DNA of 64,000 bases. It comes from Knoxdaviesia capensis (Eukaryota > Ascomycota > Sordariomycetes > Microascales > Gondwanamycetaceae). The notes below the pieces were generated by a model, which had not been told where the DNA came from, ran no database searches, and worked only from the letters and a program-made list of their open reading frames with translations. Below are positions 24,036 to 34,917 of the stretch, piece by piece (position 1 is the stretch's first letter; every line of letters starts with the position of its first letter). The stretch covers positions 1,516,808 to 1,580,807 of the forward strand of contig LNGK01000010.1 in the NCBI GenBank assembly GCA_001510575.1, read 5' to 3'. The position numbers and the translations under genes were made by a program.

Positions 24036-26014
24036 CTACACCTCGTTACTCGGATACTCCACCGCCCCAACCGGCAAAAACTCCTCCTTGATGCTGCGCG
24101 CACTCACAAACCGACTCAACAGCCCCCGACTGCCGGCCTTGTCGTTCGTGCCGCTCGCCCGCGCCCCGCCAAACGGCTGCTGACCGACCACCGCGCCCGT
24201 CGACTTGCAGTTGATGTAGAAGTTGCCCGCCGAGTTCCGCAGCTGCTCCTCGGCCACGCGCACCGCCGCGCGGTCGCCCGCAAACACCGACCCGGTCAGC
24301 GCGTACTCCGACGTGCCGTCGATCAGCCTGCACACGGCGGCAAACGCCGCCGCCTGCGCCGCGCGCGTGCCGGTGGCGGCGTCGTCGTACACGTGCACCG
24401 CGAGCACCGGCCCGAAGAGCTCCGTCTGCAGGAGCGGGTGCGACGGGTCGGTGGTCGCGTACACCGTCGGCGCCACGAAGAAGCCGCGCGACTTGTCGTG
24501 CGTGCCGCCGGCCAGCAGCTCCAGCGCGGGGTCGGCGTTGGCCGCGTCAATCGTGGCCGCCAGCTTGGCGAACGACGCGGCGTGGATGACCGGGCCGACA
24601 AAGTGCGCCGCCGACGCCGCCGGGTCGCCCAGCTTGAGGGCCGCCGTCTCGCGCACCAGCTTCTCGCGGAACTGCGGCCACAGCGATGCCGGCACGTACA
24701 CGCGCGACGTGGCGCTGCACTTCTGGCCCTGGTACTCGAACGCGCCGCGCACCGTGTTGAGCACCGCGTTGTCGACGTCGGCCGACGCGTGCACCAGGTG
24801 GAAGTTCTTGCCGCCGGTCTCGCCGACAATGCGCGGGTACGACTGGTAGCGGCCCTCGGCCACGCCCGCGCCGATCGCCCCGTACAGCTTGCGGAACACC
24901 GCCGTGCTGCCGGTGTAGTGCAGCGCCGCGAACTTCCGGTGCGCCAGCACCGTGCGGGTGACCTCCTCGGCGTCGCCCGGCACAAACTGGATCACGTCCT
25001 TGGGGAGCCCGGCCTCCAGCAGCACCTGGTAAACCAGCCAGTTCGACGCAATCGCAAAGTCCGACGGCTTCCACACCACCACGTTGCCGAGCAGCGCCGG
25101 CGCTCCCGGCAGGTTGCCTGCAATCGCGGTGAAGTTGAACGGGCTGACGGCGTAGACAAAGCCCTCCAGCGGCCGGTACTCCATGCGGTTCCACACGCCC
25201 GGCGAGTTCAGCATGGGCTGCGACGCGTACAGCTCGGACGCGTACTGCACGTTGAAGCGGAAGAAGTCGGCCAGCTCGGCCGCCGCGTCGATCTCGGCCT
25301 GCCAGGCGTTCTTGCCCTGGCCCAGCATGGTGGCGGCCATCAGCTTGTAGCGGTACTTGGTCGACACCAGGTCGGCCGCCTTGAGGAACACGGCGGCCCG
25401 GTCGGCGAACGGCAGCGCCGCCCACGACGCCTGGGCGGCGAGCGCCGAGTCGATGGCGCGGTTGATGTCGGCGGGCGTGGCCTGCGAGTACACCGCAACG
25501 GGGGACGAGTGGTTCGCGGGGTTGAACTGGGTCTTCGTCGTGGCGGAGGTGATCTGCCGTTACAATCCGTAAGTGGTCAGTATTGCCCCGTATAAGCGCC
25601 TCCTCAGTCTGCCGCGGGCATGTGGGAGCTTACCTCTTCACCACCAACCAGCAAAGGAACCTGCATGGGCAGCTCTTTCGACAGATCCGCCACAGCAGCC
25701 TCCAAACCCGCCCGTTGAGCGGAAGCCTTCGTATAGTGGTGCTAAACAACAACATGCCCAGTTCATGCGCTCACGTTAGCCAACCCAGTCACCAACGCGG
25801 AGCGGTCTTACAGCACGGCTTCTCTTACGTTAGGTTCGTTGGTGATAGCCGGCACTTTGAAAGTCGCCAGATTCGACGCCGGCCGGCTCCCCCCAGCCAC
25901 CGTGGCCGCCGACCACGACAGCGCAGCAGCAGACACCGCCGGCCGCGCGAGTTGCCGTGCGGAGCGGCACACAGCGCTCGCAGCCACACGCGAAGAGGAC
26001 GCCGCGGCAGACAT
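24036..26014 (-). CDS. PUT2: Delta-1-pyrroline-5-carboxylate dehydrogenase, mitochondrial (603 aa, 3 exons)
   Basis: This enzyme oxidises glutamate semialdehyde (from P5C) to glutamate with NAD+, the second step of proline catabolism, in the mitochondrial matrix. Exons are 26014-25829, 25741-25634 and 25553-24036 (1,812 nt). Donors are GTAAGA and GTAAGC. Residues 1-~50 form a Ser/Ala/Arg-rich presequence, followed by the family segment FKVPAITNEPN. The ALDH fold then follows, with SPFNFTAIAGNLPGAPAL and the NAD-site WKPSDFA. Catalytic Glu is E343 in VGETGGKNF, the nucleophile is C377 in GQKCSA, and the C-terminal motif is QQPFGGARASGTNDKAG. It belongs to the ALDH4 class. The short internal exon (36 codons) ends in VPLLVGGEE, just before the substrate-domain region. 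In filamentous fungi this gene is usually called prnC. A long antisense open frame over the third exon is a GC artefact. Confidence 0.95.
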
Positions 26015-27414
26015 TTTTGGTTGTAGTTGTAGTTGTAGTATGAGGTTCGAGGTTCGAGGTGAGGTTTGAGAGTCGCCGTGCAAACACGCCGACGTGGTTT
26101 TTGTGCAAAAAAGATCACACCAAGTCTCCGCTGACCACAATGGTGAAAGTTCAGAACTGAAGCCCAACTCTCAGATGCTGGCTTTGGAAATATGCGATGA
26201 TACCCGGTGACGTTAGGAACGGCTAAAAAAACGCCACAAAAGACGAATGCGGAGGAGCTTCTATAAGAACGACGAAAAAAGGGCAAAGTTGAACCACCCC
26301 GATGGAATTTAGGAAAGAGAGTCAAGAAGGAACCCAAATCGGAAACCCGGAAGAATCAATTATATATAAGTCAGAAGAAATCAGACAATTCACATCCCGT
26401 TGAATAATGCGGGGAGAAGAAGTGACCCGATACAGAGCGGGGGAGAGAAGGAAGCAAGCAACAAATGACGGTCGACCCTTCCCGATCCGATTTTGGCAGG
26501 GGTTGAGCAAGCCTGCGATAGCTTGTTGCGATAAGGTGCGCGGAGCTGGATGAGCCACGTTAAGCCGCCGAACAAACCTGAAGAGAGAGAAAAAATGGGT
26601 TGAGTTGCAGATAGCTCACAGAGGCACAGGAGACGGTAAGTGGCCCAGACGAGAAAAAAGACAAAGGAGTCAGCAATCAAGAAGAGAGGAGACAGAGCCG
26701 TCTTTTTATGAGGTCTCCCGGACAAGCCATCCCCACAAGCTCGGTCTATCCTCGACACTTCCGGGGTTGGGGTTTCTGCCGGCGAGGTGCGAGGTGGATG
26801 CTGGGCGGTGAAGGCGCCGCACCTTCGGCTTGCAGCGGGTTTACTCCACTCTCCAATTGACCACCAATTGGCCACCACGAGAGAAAAAAAAGAAGGAAAA
26901 AAGAAGGAAAAAAAGAAAGAAAGAAAAAAAACCTCTGGCCCCCCTCCAGACCCCGAAACTATCACGAGAGACAGCGATCGATGACCCTCGCAAATCGCCT
27001 GTCCACCGCGTTTCCCTGGAGCTGTTTTCTCCTAGTAAGTCGCCCTTGTAGCTATTCCCTCTCACAATCCCTCGCCACTGAACGCCTATCGCACCCTCCT
27101 GTCCACACAAAAAGAAATACCACCTCCGATGCCGGCCGCGTGCGCATGCCGGTCCCGCCGGACCCGCGGATTTTTCCGGGGCCTGATGTAAGGAGGGGTC
27201 GGGGGGGGCTTTTTTCCTTTCTGTTTTCCTCTGGAAAGTGCCCCCGTAGACCAATTCCCCTCCTATTCCCGCCAACACGACTCGTGTAAGATCCACAACC
27301 ACGGGGGGGGGGGAGAAAAAATTCACCACAACGATATCACTTCCTCTCGTCCCGGCGGCTGCAGTCCGCCCTTGTTCATAACCCATCCCTGCGCCCCGCC
27401 GTCCACCGAACAAG
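26015..27414. other. Intergenic region upstream of P5C dehydrogenase and tRNA-Gly
   Basis: The P5C dehydrogenase 5' flank comes first. It is followed by purine-rich DNA at about 26880-26930 and a spacer leading to the tRNA gene. I see no gene in it. Confidence 0.65.
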
Positions 27415-27499
27415 GCGTAATTGGTGTAGTGGTAACATTAATCGTTGCCATCCGAGCAATGATTTCGATTAGCCCTGGGTTCGATTCCCAGATTACGCA
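27415..27499 (+). tRNA. tRNA-Gly(GCC) with a 14-nt intron
   Basis: The cloverleaf is complete. The acceptor stem GCGTAAT pairs with ATTACGC, followed by discriminator A. The D-arm is GTGT/ACAT with loop AGTGGTA. The anticodon stem AATCG pairs perfectly with CGATT once a 14-nt intron (27451-27464) is removed. The anticodon loop is TTGCCAT, giving anticodon GCC at 27447-27449 with U33 and A37. The T-arm is CTGGG-TTCGATT-CCCAG. The intron sits one base 3' of the anticodon, the standard eukaryotic position. Intron bases GCAA can pair with TTGC of the anticodon loop. Confidence 0.95.
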
Positions 27500-27511
27500 T
27501 TTCTGTCTTTC

Positions 27512-27528
27512 TTTTTGCTTCTTTTTTT
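27512..27528 (+). terminator. RNA polymerase III terminator T-runs
   Basis: T5 and T7 runs lie 13-29 nt after the tRNA 3' end, as expected for Pol III termination. Confidence 0.7.
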
Positions 27529-27785
27529 CTTTTCCTCATCAGGTAGCCCGCTCACAGGAAACATTGTAGCTCTAGCATGTCGTCGCATTGTAGATACTAA
27601 GTTTTTCACTCTCGTCAACTTCAACTATCCAAGCATCATCTCCAAGATCACCCCTCCAATTTACTCAAAACACAAGTTCGGCCACGAACCAGCCCCGGGT
27701 ATCTATCCATCACAAGCAAACAGAAAAACAAACGAAACAGCCAAAACCAAAATTAGCTTTCGAATCAGGGAGCACCGCTTCATGC

Positions 27786-30321
27786 TCAGTTATACTCCCC
27801 CGTCTTCTTCGATGCCCGGCTCTCCGTGACCCGCGGAATCTCCCCGCTGTACACCAACGGCGGCACCGTCAGCCCATACGGCCGCGTCTGCCCCGTGCGG
27901 TCGCCCTGGTCGATCTCCACGCGGATCACCACGTCCAGACTGCCGTCGCCACCGTTGCCGTGCGCCGCATCCGACGCCGCCTTGTGCTCTGAGCCCGCGC
28001 TCGTCTCGCCCGAGTGCAGCCACTCGTGGCCGCCCTTGCCCTCGAACTCGTTGGTCGCCGGCACACTCTCGGGCATCGCGCCGTTTCCGCCGTTCGTGGC
28101 CGCGTGGTTCCCGTTGGTGTGGGCTGCCGCCGCCGCCGCCGCACCCGCCGCGGAGTTGTTGGGCGAGTTCTCGGTTATCACCGCATAGTTCCGGCTGGGC
28201 ATGGTGCAGCTGTTGTGCTTCGCCGTCTTCGACGTGTCACCCGGATCGCGATCGAAAAAGTTCAGGAGGGTCTCGTCCGTCTCGGAATTGAGGTGGTGGA
28301 TCTTGTTGCGTCGCGCCAGAAGATTGGCCACAGCCGCGGGCGGTGGCTTGTTGACAATCGCCGAAGAGATAACATTGGGCATGTAGCGGAAATCATTCTC
28401 GGCACGCACGTGCAAGTCGGGGTTGGAGTAGAACCGTCCCAGCGCCGCCAGATGCACGTCACCGCCCAAAATGGTGACGCGCACACTAAACTCTGCTGCG
28501 ATTGCCTGTAGTCGTTCAACCAGCTGCCGCCGTTCGACCTTGTGGGTCTTCGCCGTGTAGTGGTCGTCCAGATCGTCCAGAAGATCGACGTTGCCATCGA
28601 ACTGGTTGAAAATGCTACCACCAAGTCCAAATCTCCGATGGAGGAACTTGATAGGGCCGATCACGGGGCTTCTGAACACATTCTCCAGCCACGTGAGCCG
28701 GGGATATGCGATGGGAATACCCAGGAGCAGAATCAAGTGCTGGATGGGCCGGCCCGAGGAAATGGCATTGGCAAGGTTGTCGCGCAAGTGGCCAAACACG
28801 ATATCGTATGTTTCGGGGTAGTTGACCTGATGTCTGGTGCGCTCGGTGCGTGCATCGATTCCGACCAAAGCAATACGCGCGCCAAGTCGGGCGTAGATGT
28901 TATACGTGTGTTCGGGAATGTACGGGCCCGGTTTCGCTCCGAGAATGTACGATTTCGCCGTCTTGGCTGGGGCAACATAGGCATCGCTCAGTTGATCGTT
29001 CGGGGAGCCAGGGCCTGACTCATCCGAAGTGAATGAATATGGCGGCGGCGGTAGGTGGTGTTGGAACAGCAGGTAGTATTTGTAGGCGCTTCCTCCAATG
29101 CCACGGAACATGTCGCATCGCATGAAACTGTCGACGTAGGAGCCGAATCCGTCGATAATCTATTGAGGAAGAACATAACGTAAGTACAAATGGTTGTATG
29201 TAGGCAAAGGGACTGAGAAAACATACATCATGGTCATCCCAAATGTTGATCTGGGCAATCTGGCCATTCGCGGTGGAAAACGGCTCGGTCGAGAACCAGC
29301 GAAGGTAGTTATGCAAGTAGAAGTCGTCGCACTCACGGCGGAAAGCCTCGGTGTATGGGTGGAGCGCCCGCTTCTTGGGGTTTCCAATGGCGGTCCACGA
29401 TCTCAGCGGGCCGGAGACACGGATGCCGTCGTTGTAGATCTGGTCGCCTCCGCCAACCATCACATGGAACGGCGCAACAGCGTGGCGGCGCATCACATCG
29501 TTCCAGAGGGCTGGGCCGCTCCAGGCGTCTTCGTCGGTGCCAACGCTGAATCCGTTGCACGAGAAGAACATGATACGCATCGACTCCTCGACGGCCGGAA
29601 CCACGAAGACGGGTTTGGGAGCTGGCGCACCGTCGCGGCGTCGCATGTCTACGAGCTCGTATGACCACTGGGTCTCGGCGATTTTCACCGGAACGCAGAG
29701 GTCAAAAGCCCAGAAGGTCGCGCGCGGGTCGGAGTACAGACAAGACGCAGTAATCTCGGTGGGGGCAGGAGGGCCGCCGTTAGCTGCCGCTCCGGCCGCC
29801 GAAGTCTCAGCGGCATCGCTGCCGCCAGTGGCCGGGTCAAGGCCAACCGGGGCGGCGGCGGTAGTGGAGCCATTCTCGGATCCAGCTTGGCGCAAAATCA
29901 GGGTGGGCGCGGGGGCGACCGGCTGTTTGGAGCCCCCTCGGGTGACAACCAGAACACTTCCGTACCAATTGCCGTTCTCCATCTGGCGGAAGTTCAGCAG
30001 CGGGCCGCACAGAATATCCTTCCCGTCGGGGCGCAAAGCTTCGGACGAGGGCGAGACGGAAATTGGCTTGAAGGCAGCATTGTGGCGCGGGCCCGCGGGA
30101 GGCTCAACGCGCATGGTGTTGAGAAAACTGGCAAGATCGCCGGTATCACTTGCGCCGGAAGCGTCGCGCGGGCCGAGGGCGGCGAGACCAGAGTTGGGCT
30201 GCTGAGCATGGCGCAAAAACGCCGATGATTCCTGGTGGCGCCATCTCGTAGAGGAGGCATAGGGGTTCTTTGCCGGGTTGTCCACGCTCTCGGCGCCGGG
30301 TTGACGGTGGGGTTCGGACAT
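27786..30321 (-). CDS. PhoD-like metallophosphatase (822 aa, 2 exons)
   Basis: Exons are 30321-29227 and 29159-27786 (2,469 nt), split by a 67-nt intron (GTATGT donor, CAATAG acceptor). Residues 1-~240 are a fungal N-terminal extension with an N-terminal disordered part and an Ala/Gly/Thr insert. The PhoD/metallophosphatase core follows: MFFSCNGFSVG (251-261), the metal-binding GGGDQIYNDG (290-299), WDDHD (361-365), GIDARTER, and RVTILGGDVHLAALGRFYS near the end of the core. The final ~130 residues are low complexity (Ala, Gly, Asn, Glu), ending in a conserved-looking VVIRVEIDQGDRTGQT...YGLTVPPLVY segment. No signal peptide or membrane span is evident, so it is probably intracellular. The substrate is unknown. 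Fungal members of this family are usually annotated only as PhoD-like phosphatases. The intron falls directly after the WDDHD motif. Confidence 0.9.
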
Positions 30322-33300
30322 GATCGTTGCTGTTCAGAGTGCGATCAAGAGGAGGGGGGTTGCAGTCGAATATTTCCGATGGATCTGTGGAGAGGATCTG
30401 CGCGTGCAGGCGGAAAAAATGCGACTTTGTATCGGCAGCTGTGAGAATATTCGAGTATCGCGCAGGTCGTGGGGTATATTGCAATACAGATTCCAGCTCT
30501 CTCGTTGAGAGTTCAGGTCGAGAGAACAAAATAATGATATCGGGCTTTGACGAGAAGGAGCTTTAAGCGCAACACAATAAACAGGAGCAGGCTGGATATA
30601 GATAGCGAGCCAATAACGGCAACAAGCTCGTACAAATATGATGATGAAATAGATGCGCAACTACTGGACAAAATAGGTGGTGAGAGAAATCGCAAAGAAA
30701 AAAAAACCCGTGCACCAAGGTTAATTAAAGGATCAAGTCAAGAATGCAACCAACGTCATGTAAATGATAATAAAGCTAAGAAATGTGGAGAGAGTGAGAT
30801 GATAGCTCGTAAAGGAGATGATGAGCAAAGATGCGAGGACGGGAAATTTCAGGGCGAGAGGACGAAGAGAGAAGAAAAAGAAAAGTTCGCGAAATAAAAG
30901 ATGGGAAGAGAAGAGACTCAAAAGCCAAGAATCCGGCGGGTGGTGTCTCTCTCCTTCCAGTTTTATCTATCTTGATCGCACCTTCCCCTGGTCGTTCATT
31001 CATGGTTGGAGTCAGAGCAGGAACGGTCGATATCAAGACGAAGTCGTCAGCCGAGAGACATCGAACAGGCGCTTGCATGTACTGGTACATGGGCGGGAGC
31101 CCTCAGAGTCCTCACTTCCTCTTGTTTCCCTCGCGCCACCGGTTGCGACCCCGAGAGAGAAGATAAGCAAAGGTTACTTCGACACTGTCCCACTGTTGGG
31201 TTTGTATGATGCCACTAAGTACCTGATACATGTTTCGCTGGCAAAACACACATGTTTGTGATCTGCGCGTTAAAACTTTTTTAGACGCGGCCAAGCAAAG
31301 GCTGGCGCTGGAACTTGGGTTGGCGGGGGACCAGGGAGGGAGGCTACAATTTCTCAGGTACCGGTACCCGCCTAGCAAGAAGGGGAAGAAAAAAAAGCTT
31401 GAACCAGAGACGCAGACTTTTTTTTTTTTGCGGAGAGCTGCGCTACAACGACGCTACTACGTAAGCGTGAGCTATCCCAAAATCTGATAAATCTGAGGTT
31501 AGCAACGGGGATCTCAGCTGGGGCGAGAGCGTCGGCTAAAAGGTAGATGGGAGGTCTCCAAGCACAGCTGCGTAGACCACCATATATGCAATATCCCCTT
31601 CTGATACCATATCAGGCGATGCCAAAGTCAGTCGGTTGGAGTATCGGTACAAGTATCGTTTCAACCAGCCGAATGACCCGCAACATGCAACGAGGGAGGT
31701 CATCTGGCAACCGGCGACCTTGTTGAACACATTGACTCTTGTACCAGTACACCACGACGCTTACGAGACCTTTGCGACATCCCGACCCGAACCCAGCAAA
31801 TGAGCATGTGTGAGCATTCTTTGACGACATTGCTCGGGATCCCTTGCAGAATGCTGTTTGTGGCCCCCATAGTCCGTATATGTGTGGACACTCACGGGGA
31901 AGCTTATGCAGCCAATAAGGGCCCGGCCATGTGCCGAGTGGCCGGCTCGGCGGATCTAGGGTTAGGGGTTGGGGGTTAACGTCGTCCCTGACTGTGTGGC
32001 AAGACTTTTTGCTGATGTCGTTGTGACAGCATGACAGGAAGTGTCAGAGGCCATAGAACCCGCCCCCCTTGTACAACCTACCAGCCCCGCCAACTTATAC
32101 ACCAAGTACTCCGACCCGGGACATAACCGGCCGTTATGAGTTAGCCACTGGCCGCCGTTGCAGCAAGGCAGCAACGGCAGCACCAAGCAACTCAGTCCCA
32201 CCACGATGCGGATTCCTGACATTCCGACAATACATCATCTCAGGATGTTCACAGTCAACGCATACAAGATGAAGCCACCCATAAAAAAATAGACGAGCGA
32301 GGGGGCCGGGCATACACGACGGTCCAAAGCGTCTCCGAACAACCCATCGGCCCGTCAGCTGCAGGCGCCAGCTGGCCACAGATGGCAGCAGATGGCAACA
32401 GGTGTGACGGCTCCAGGCAGAACCAAGGCAGCAACAGGCCATTCTCCGGGGGGAACCGTTGCCGGAAGAAGGAAATGCGTCGACGCGACAAGAAGCGAGG
32501 CGCAGCGCGTTGGTGCCGGCAGGCCAGGAGAGGAAACACGAGACCACGTGAGGGCGCGTACCCAGTGTGTTTGAACCACCGATAAAGTGGCGGGTGGATG
32601 GAGCGGTGTGGAGATGAAATCTAGCGACAAGGGGACGTTTCCTTTCAGGTGGTCTCTGCCCTGTGCTCTGCCCTGTATTTAGAGTCCCCCCCAAAAAGCT
32701 TGGCTTGGCTGGAATCCAGGCTGCCGTGTGGGGTTTGAATGAGCAGGAGCATTCTCTAGACGCTTTAGATTGGAAAAAGCCGACGATCTCAGTTCAGCTG
32801 CATGGATTCTAGGCAGCCGAGGCGCAAAAACCTGAAGAACGAACCAACAGAACTAAAGTTAAGTGACACTGTTTTTTACGTAGTAGCTTCGCCCGGCTCA
32901 ATTCGGTAGTTACAAGTAGTATAGGGGGAGGGGGGGGGCAATTCAAAGGATTTCTCGTGTTCTGTGCGGGTGAGCTGTTCTGTCCCGGATGTGAACCGAG
33001 TCTCTGCTTTCCAATGGATCCTGCCTGCTCCGCCTCGCTTGTGCACACAGCGCGCGAGATCCAATTGGCATGCTGACACAGGACGCGGAATTGACGAGGG
33101 GGATTCGGCGAGGAAGTCCTGTAGCATTGGGCTTCTGCGGTTGCATTGCTGTACATATTAGATTACACATTGGAGCATGGAGTTCCGCGGCCGGTATAAG
33201 TAATCGAGGGGGAGCCAGACAGTGAAGAAATGCCCACCAATGGATAGAGAGAGATGTGTCCCTGAGATATACCACACACAGCCAAGTCTATTCATCCTGT

Positions 33301-34917
33301 TGTCCTCCAGATGACTTTCCTGGCTGCACCGGCCTGGCTCGTATTTCCTTCTTCTGAACTCTCCAACATTCGCTTGTTAAAACTCGGTTGGGAGACGCCG
33401 CGTGCACGCCGGACTGCTTTCCAAGACCCGGCCCAGCCTGGCGTTCTTAGGAAGAGAAAGCAATCACGTTTCTTAGTGGGGATGAAGAAAACGGCGGGGG
33501 ACCAATTGGCAGGGATGACACAGGAGCGACGATATCAAGCAAAACCACCGTACATGATGTTGCGTGTACTGTACAGTATAGGATGTAGTCTTCACAGAAC
33601 GAACATCCCGGAAATAGTAGCGCTGGCGGCTGACGGAACTCGCAGCAAGGCCAAAGGCAGTTTCCACCCAGACCAGGGAAGATGCAACAGGAAGGATCAC
33701 CACTTCACTTCCCGCACTAACAACCCACCCAACATCGAGAGCTTCAGAGTGGGCAGGGCTGCCTAAAATCCCACCCCCCTCACCACCACACACAGTTTCC
33801 AATGCAGACGGCCCTCGTCAGCCTTGAGCGAGAGTGTTGGTGATGCCAATTGAGGGTTCAAGCGAGAGAACACTTAAATACGGCTCCATCACCGTCTCTT
33901 TTTCTCGTTCTTCACAAGAGTCTTGATAGAACCAGACTCAATCAAGCCCATCAAGTCCCACCAAGAAGAAAAAAAAAATACATCTCATCACACCACAAAC
34001 CCTGCTTTTCACATCGTTTCTTCGTCCCCGTCGTGTCTGATTTCCCTTTCGTTTGCTTCTGGCATCTATACTCACCATTATTCCCTATCTCGTGTCTATT
34101 CCCATCTCTGTGATCTCGCTGACTTCTTCCTTTCTGTCTTCTTCTCTGCTCTTCTGTCTTCTGCTGTGATCTTGCTCTTGCTCCCCTCAATTGGGCTTCA
34201 ACCCTCTTCCACACCGTCACTTCCCCGTTTGTCTCCTGGTGTTAGTCACGGCCTTGCATTAACCTGCTTCTTCCTTAACCTGCGCCTAACCTTGCCTTTG
34301 CCTGCTTTGCTGCTCCTTCTGCACGCTTCCGCGCCCATAATCCTTTATACGGTTAGTCTGTTCCTGTTCCCCCCCTGCTGCTTTAACTTGACTGGAAGGC
34401 ACTACTGCTTCTTCGTGCCTGCCCCGGGGTTTTTTCAAGCTCTCTTTCTCTCCCGCTCCCCGCCTTTTTTCGTTTTCCCCTGAGCTTTCTTTCCGTCCTT
34501 CATAAGCGTCCTGCTTGTGCTTCTGCTTCTTCTGCTTCTTCCTTTTCCATTCTCTCTTCTCTCCTCCCCACTTGATTCTTCCTCTCCATCTCAGCTCACC
34601 AACCTTCTCTCCTTCGTTCACTTTGCTGGACTCTTCAGCTTTGGCTCTGAAGTCTGTCTCTCGACATATTCTCTCGTCTCCCCCACACGATCTTGATGAT
34701 CCTTCCCCCCACCACCGCGCAAAACAACCACTAACACACGGAACTCCATCCCTCCCAAAAGCAGTATCTTGATTTTCGTTCTATGATCTCACGAGCTTCG
34801 TTCTTTTGATATATCTTGCTTTATTGCTGTGTGTCTGTCTGTGTCTGTGTATCCTTGCTCCAAAATCCACAAACCCCACTATAAAAAAGAACCACCACCA
34901 CTGCCCAAACCCCCAAG
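30322..34917. other. Divergent intergenic region between PhoD-like and ankyrin genes
   Basis: Two 5' flanks share this 4.6-kb spacer. It contains a telomere-like run at 31957-31979, short palindromes such as GGTACCGGTACC near 31359, and a strongly pyrimidine-rich leader from about 34000 to 34800 before the ankyrin gene. A 151-codon ATG frame at 33311-33766 has no domain and is not called. Confidence 0.6.

Noticed and set aside
23922..25595. 557-codon plus-strand frame
   Set aside because: It is antisense to the catalytic exon of P5C dehydrogenase. It is an Arg/Val/His-rich artefact.
33311..33766. 151-codon ATG frame
   Set aside because: It has no domain, and its composition matches the surrounding spacer.
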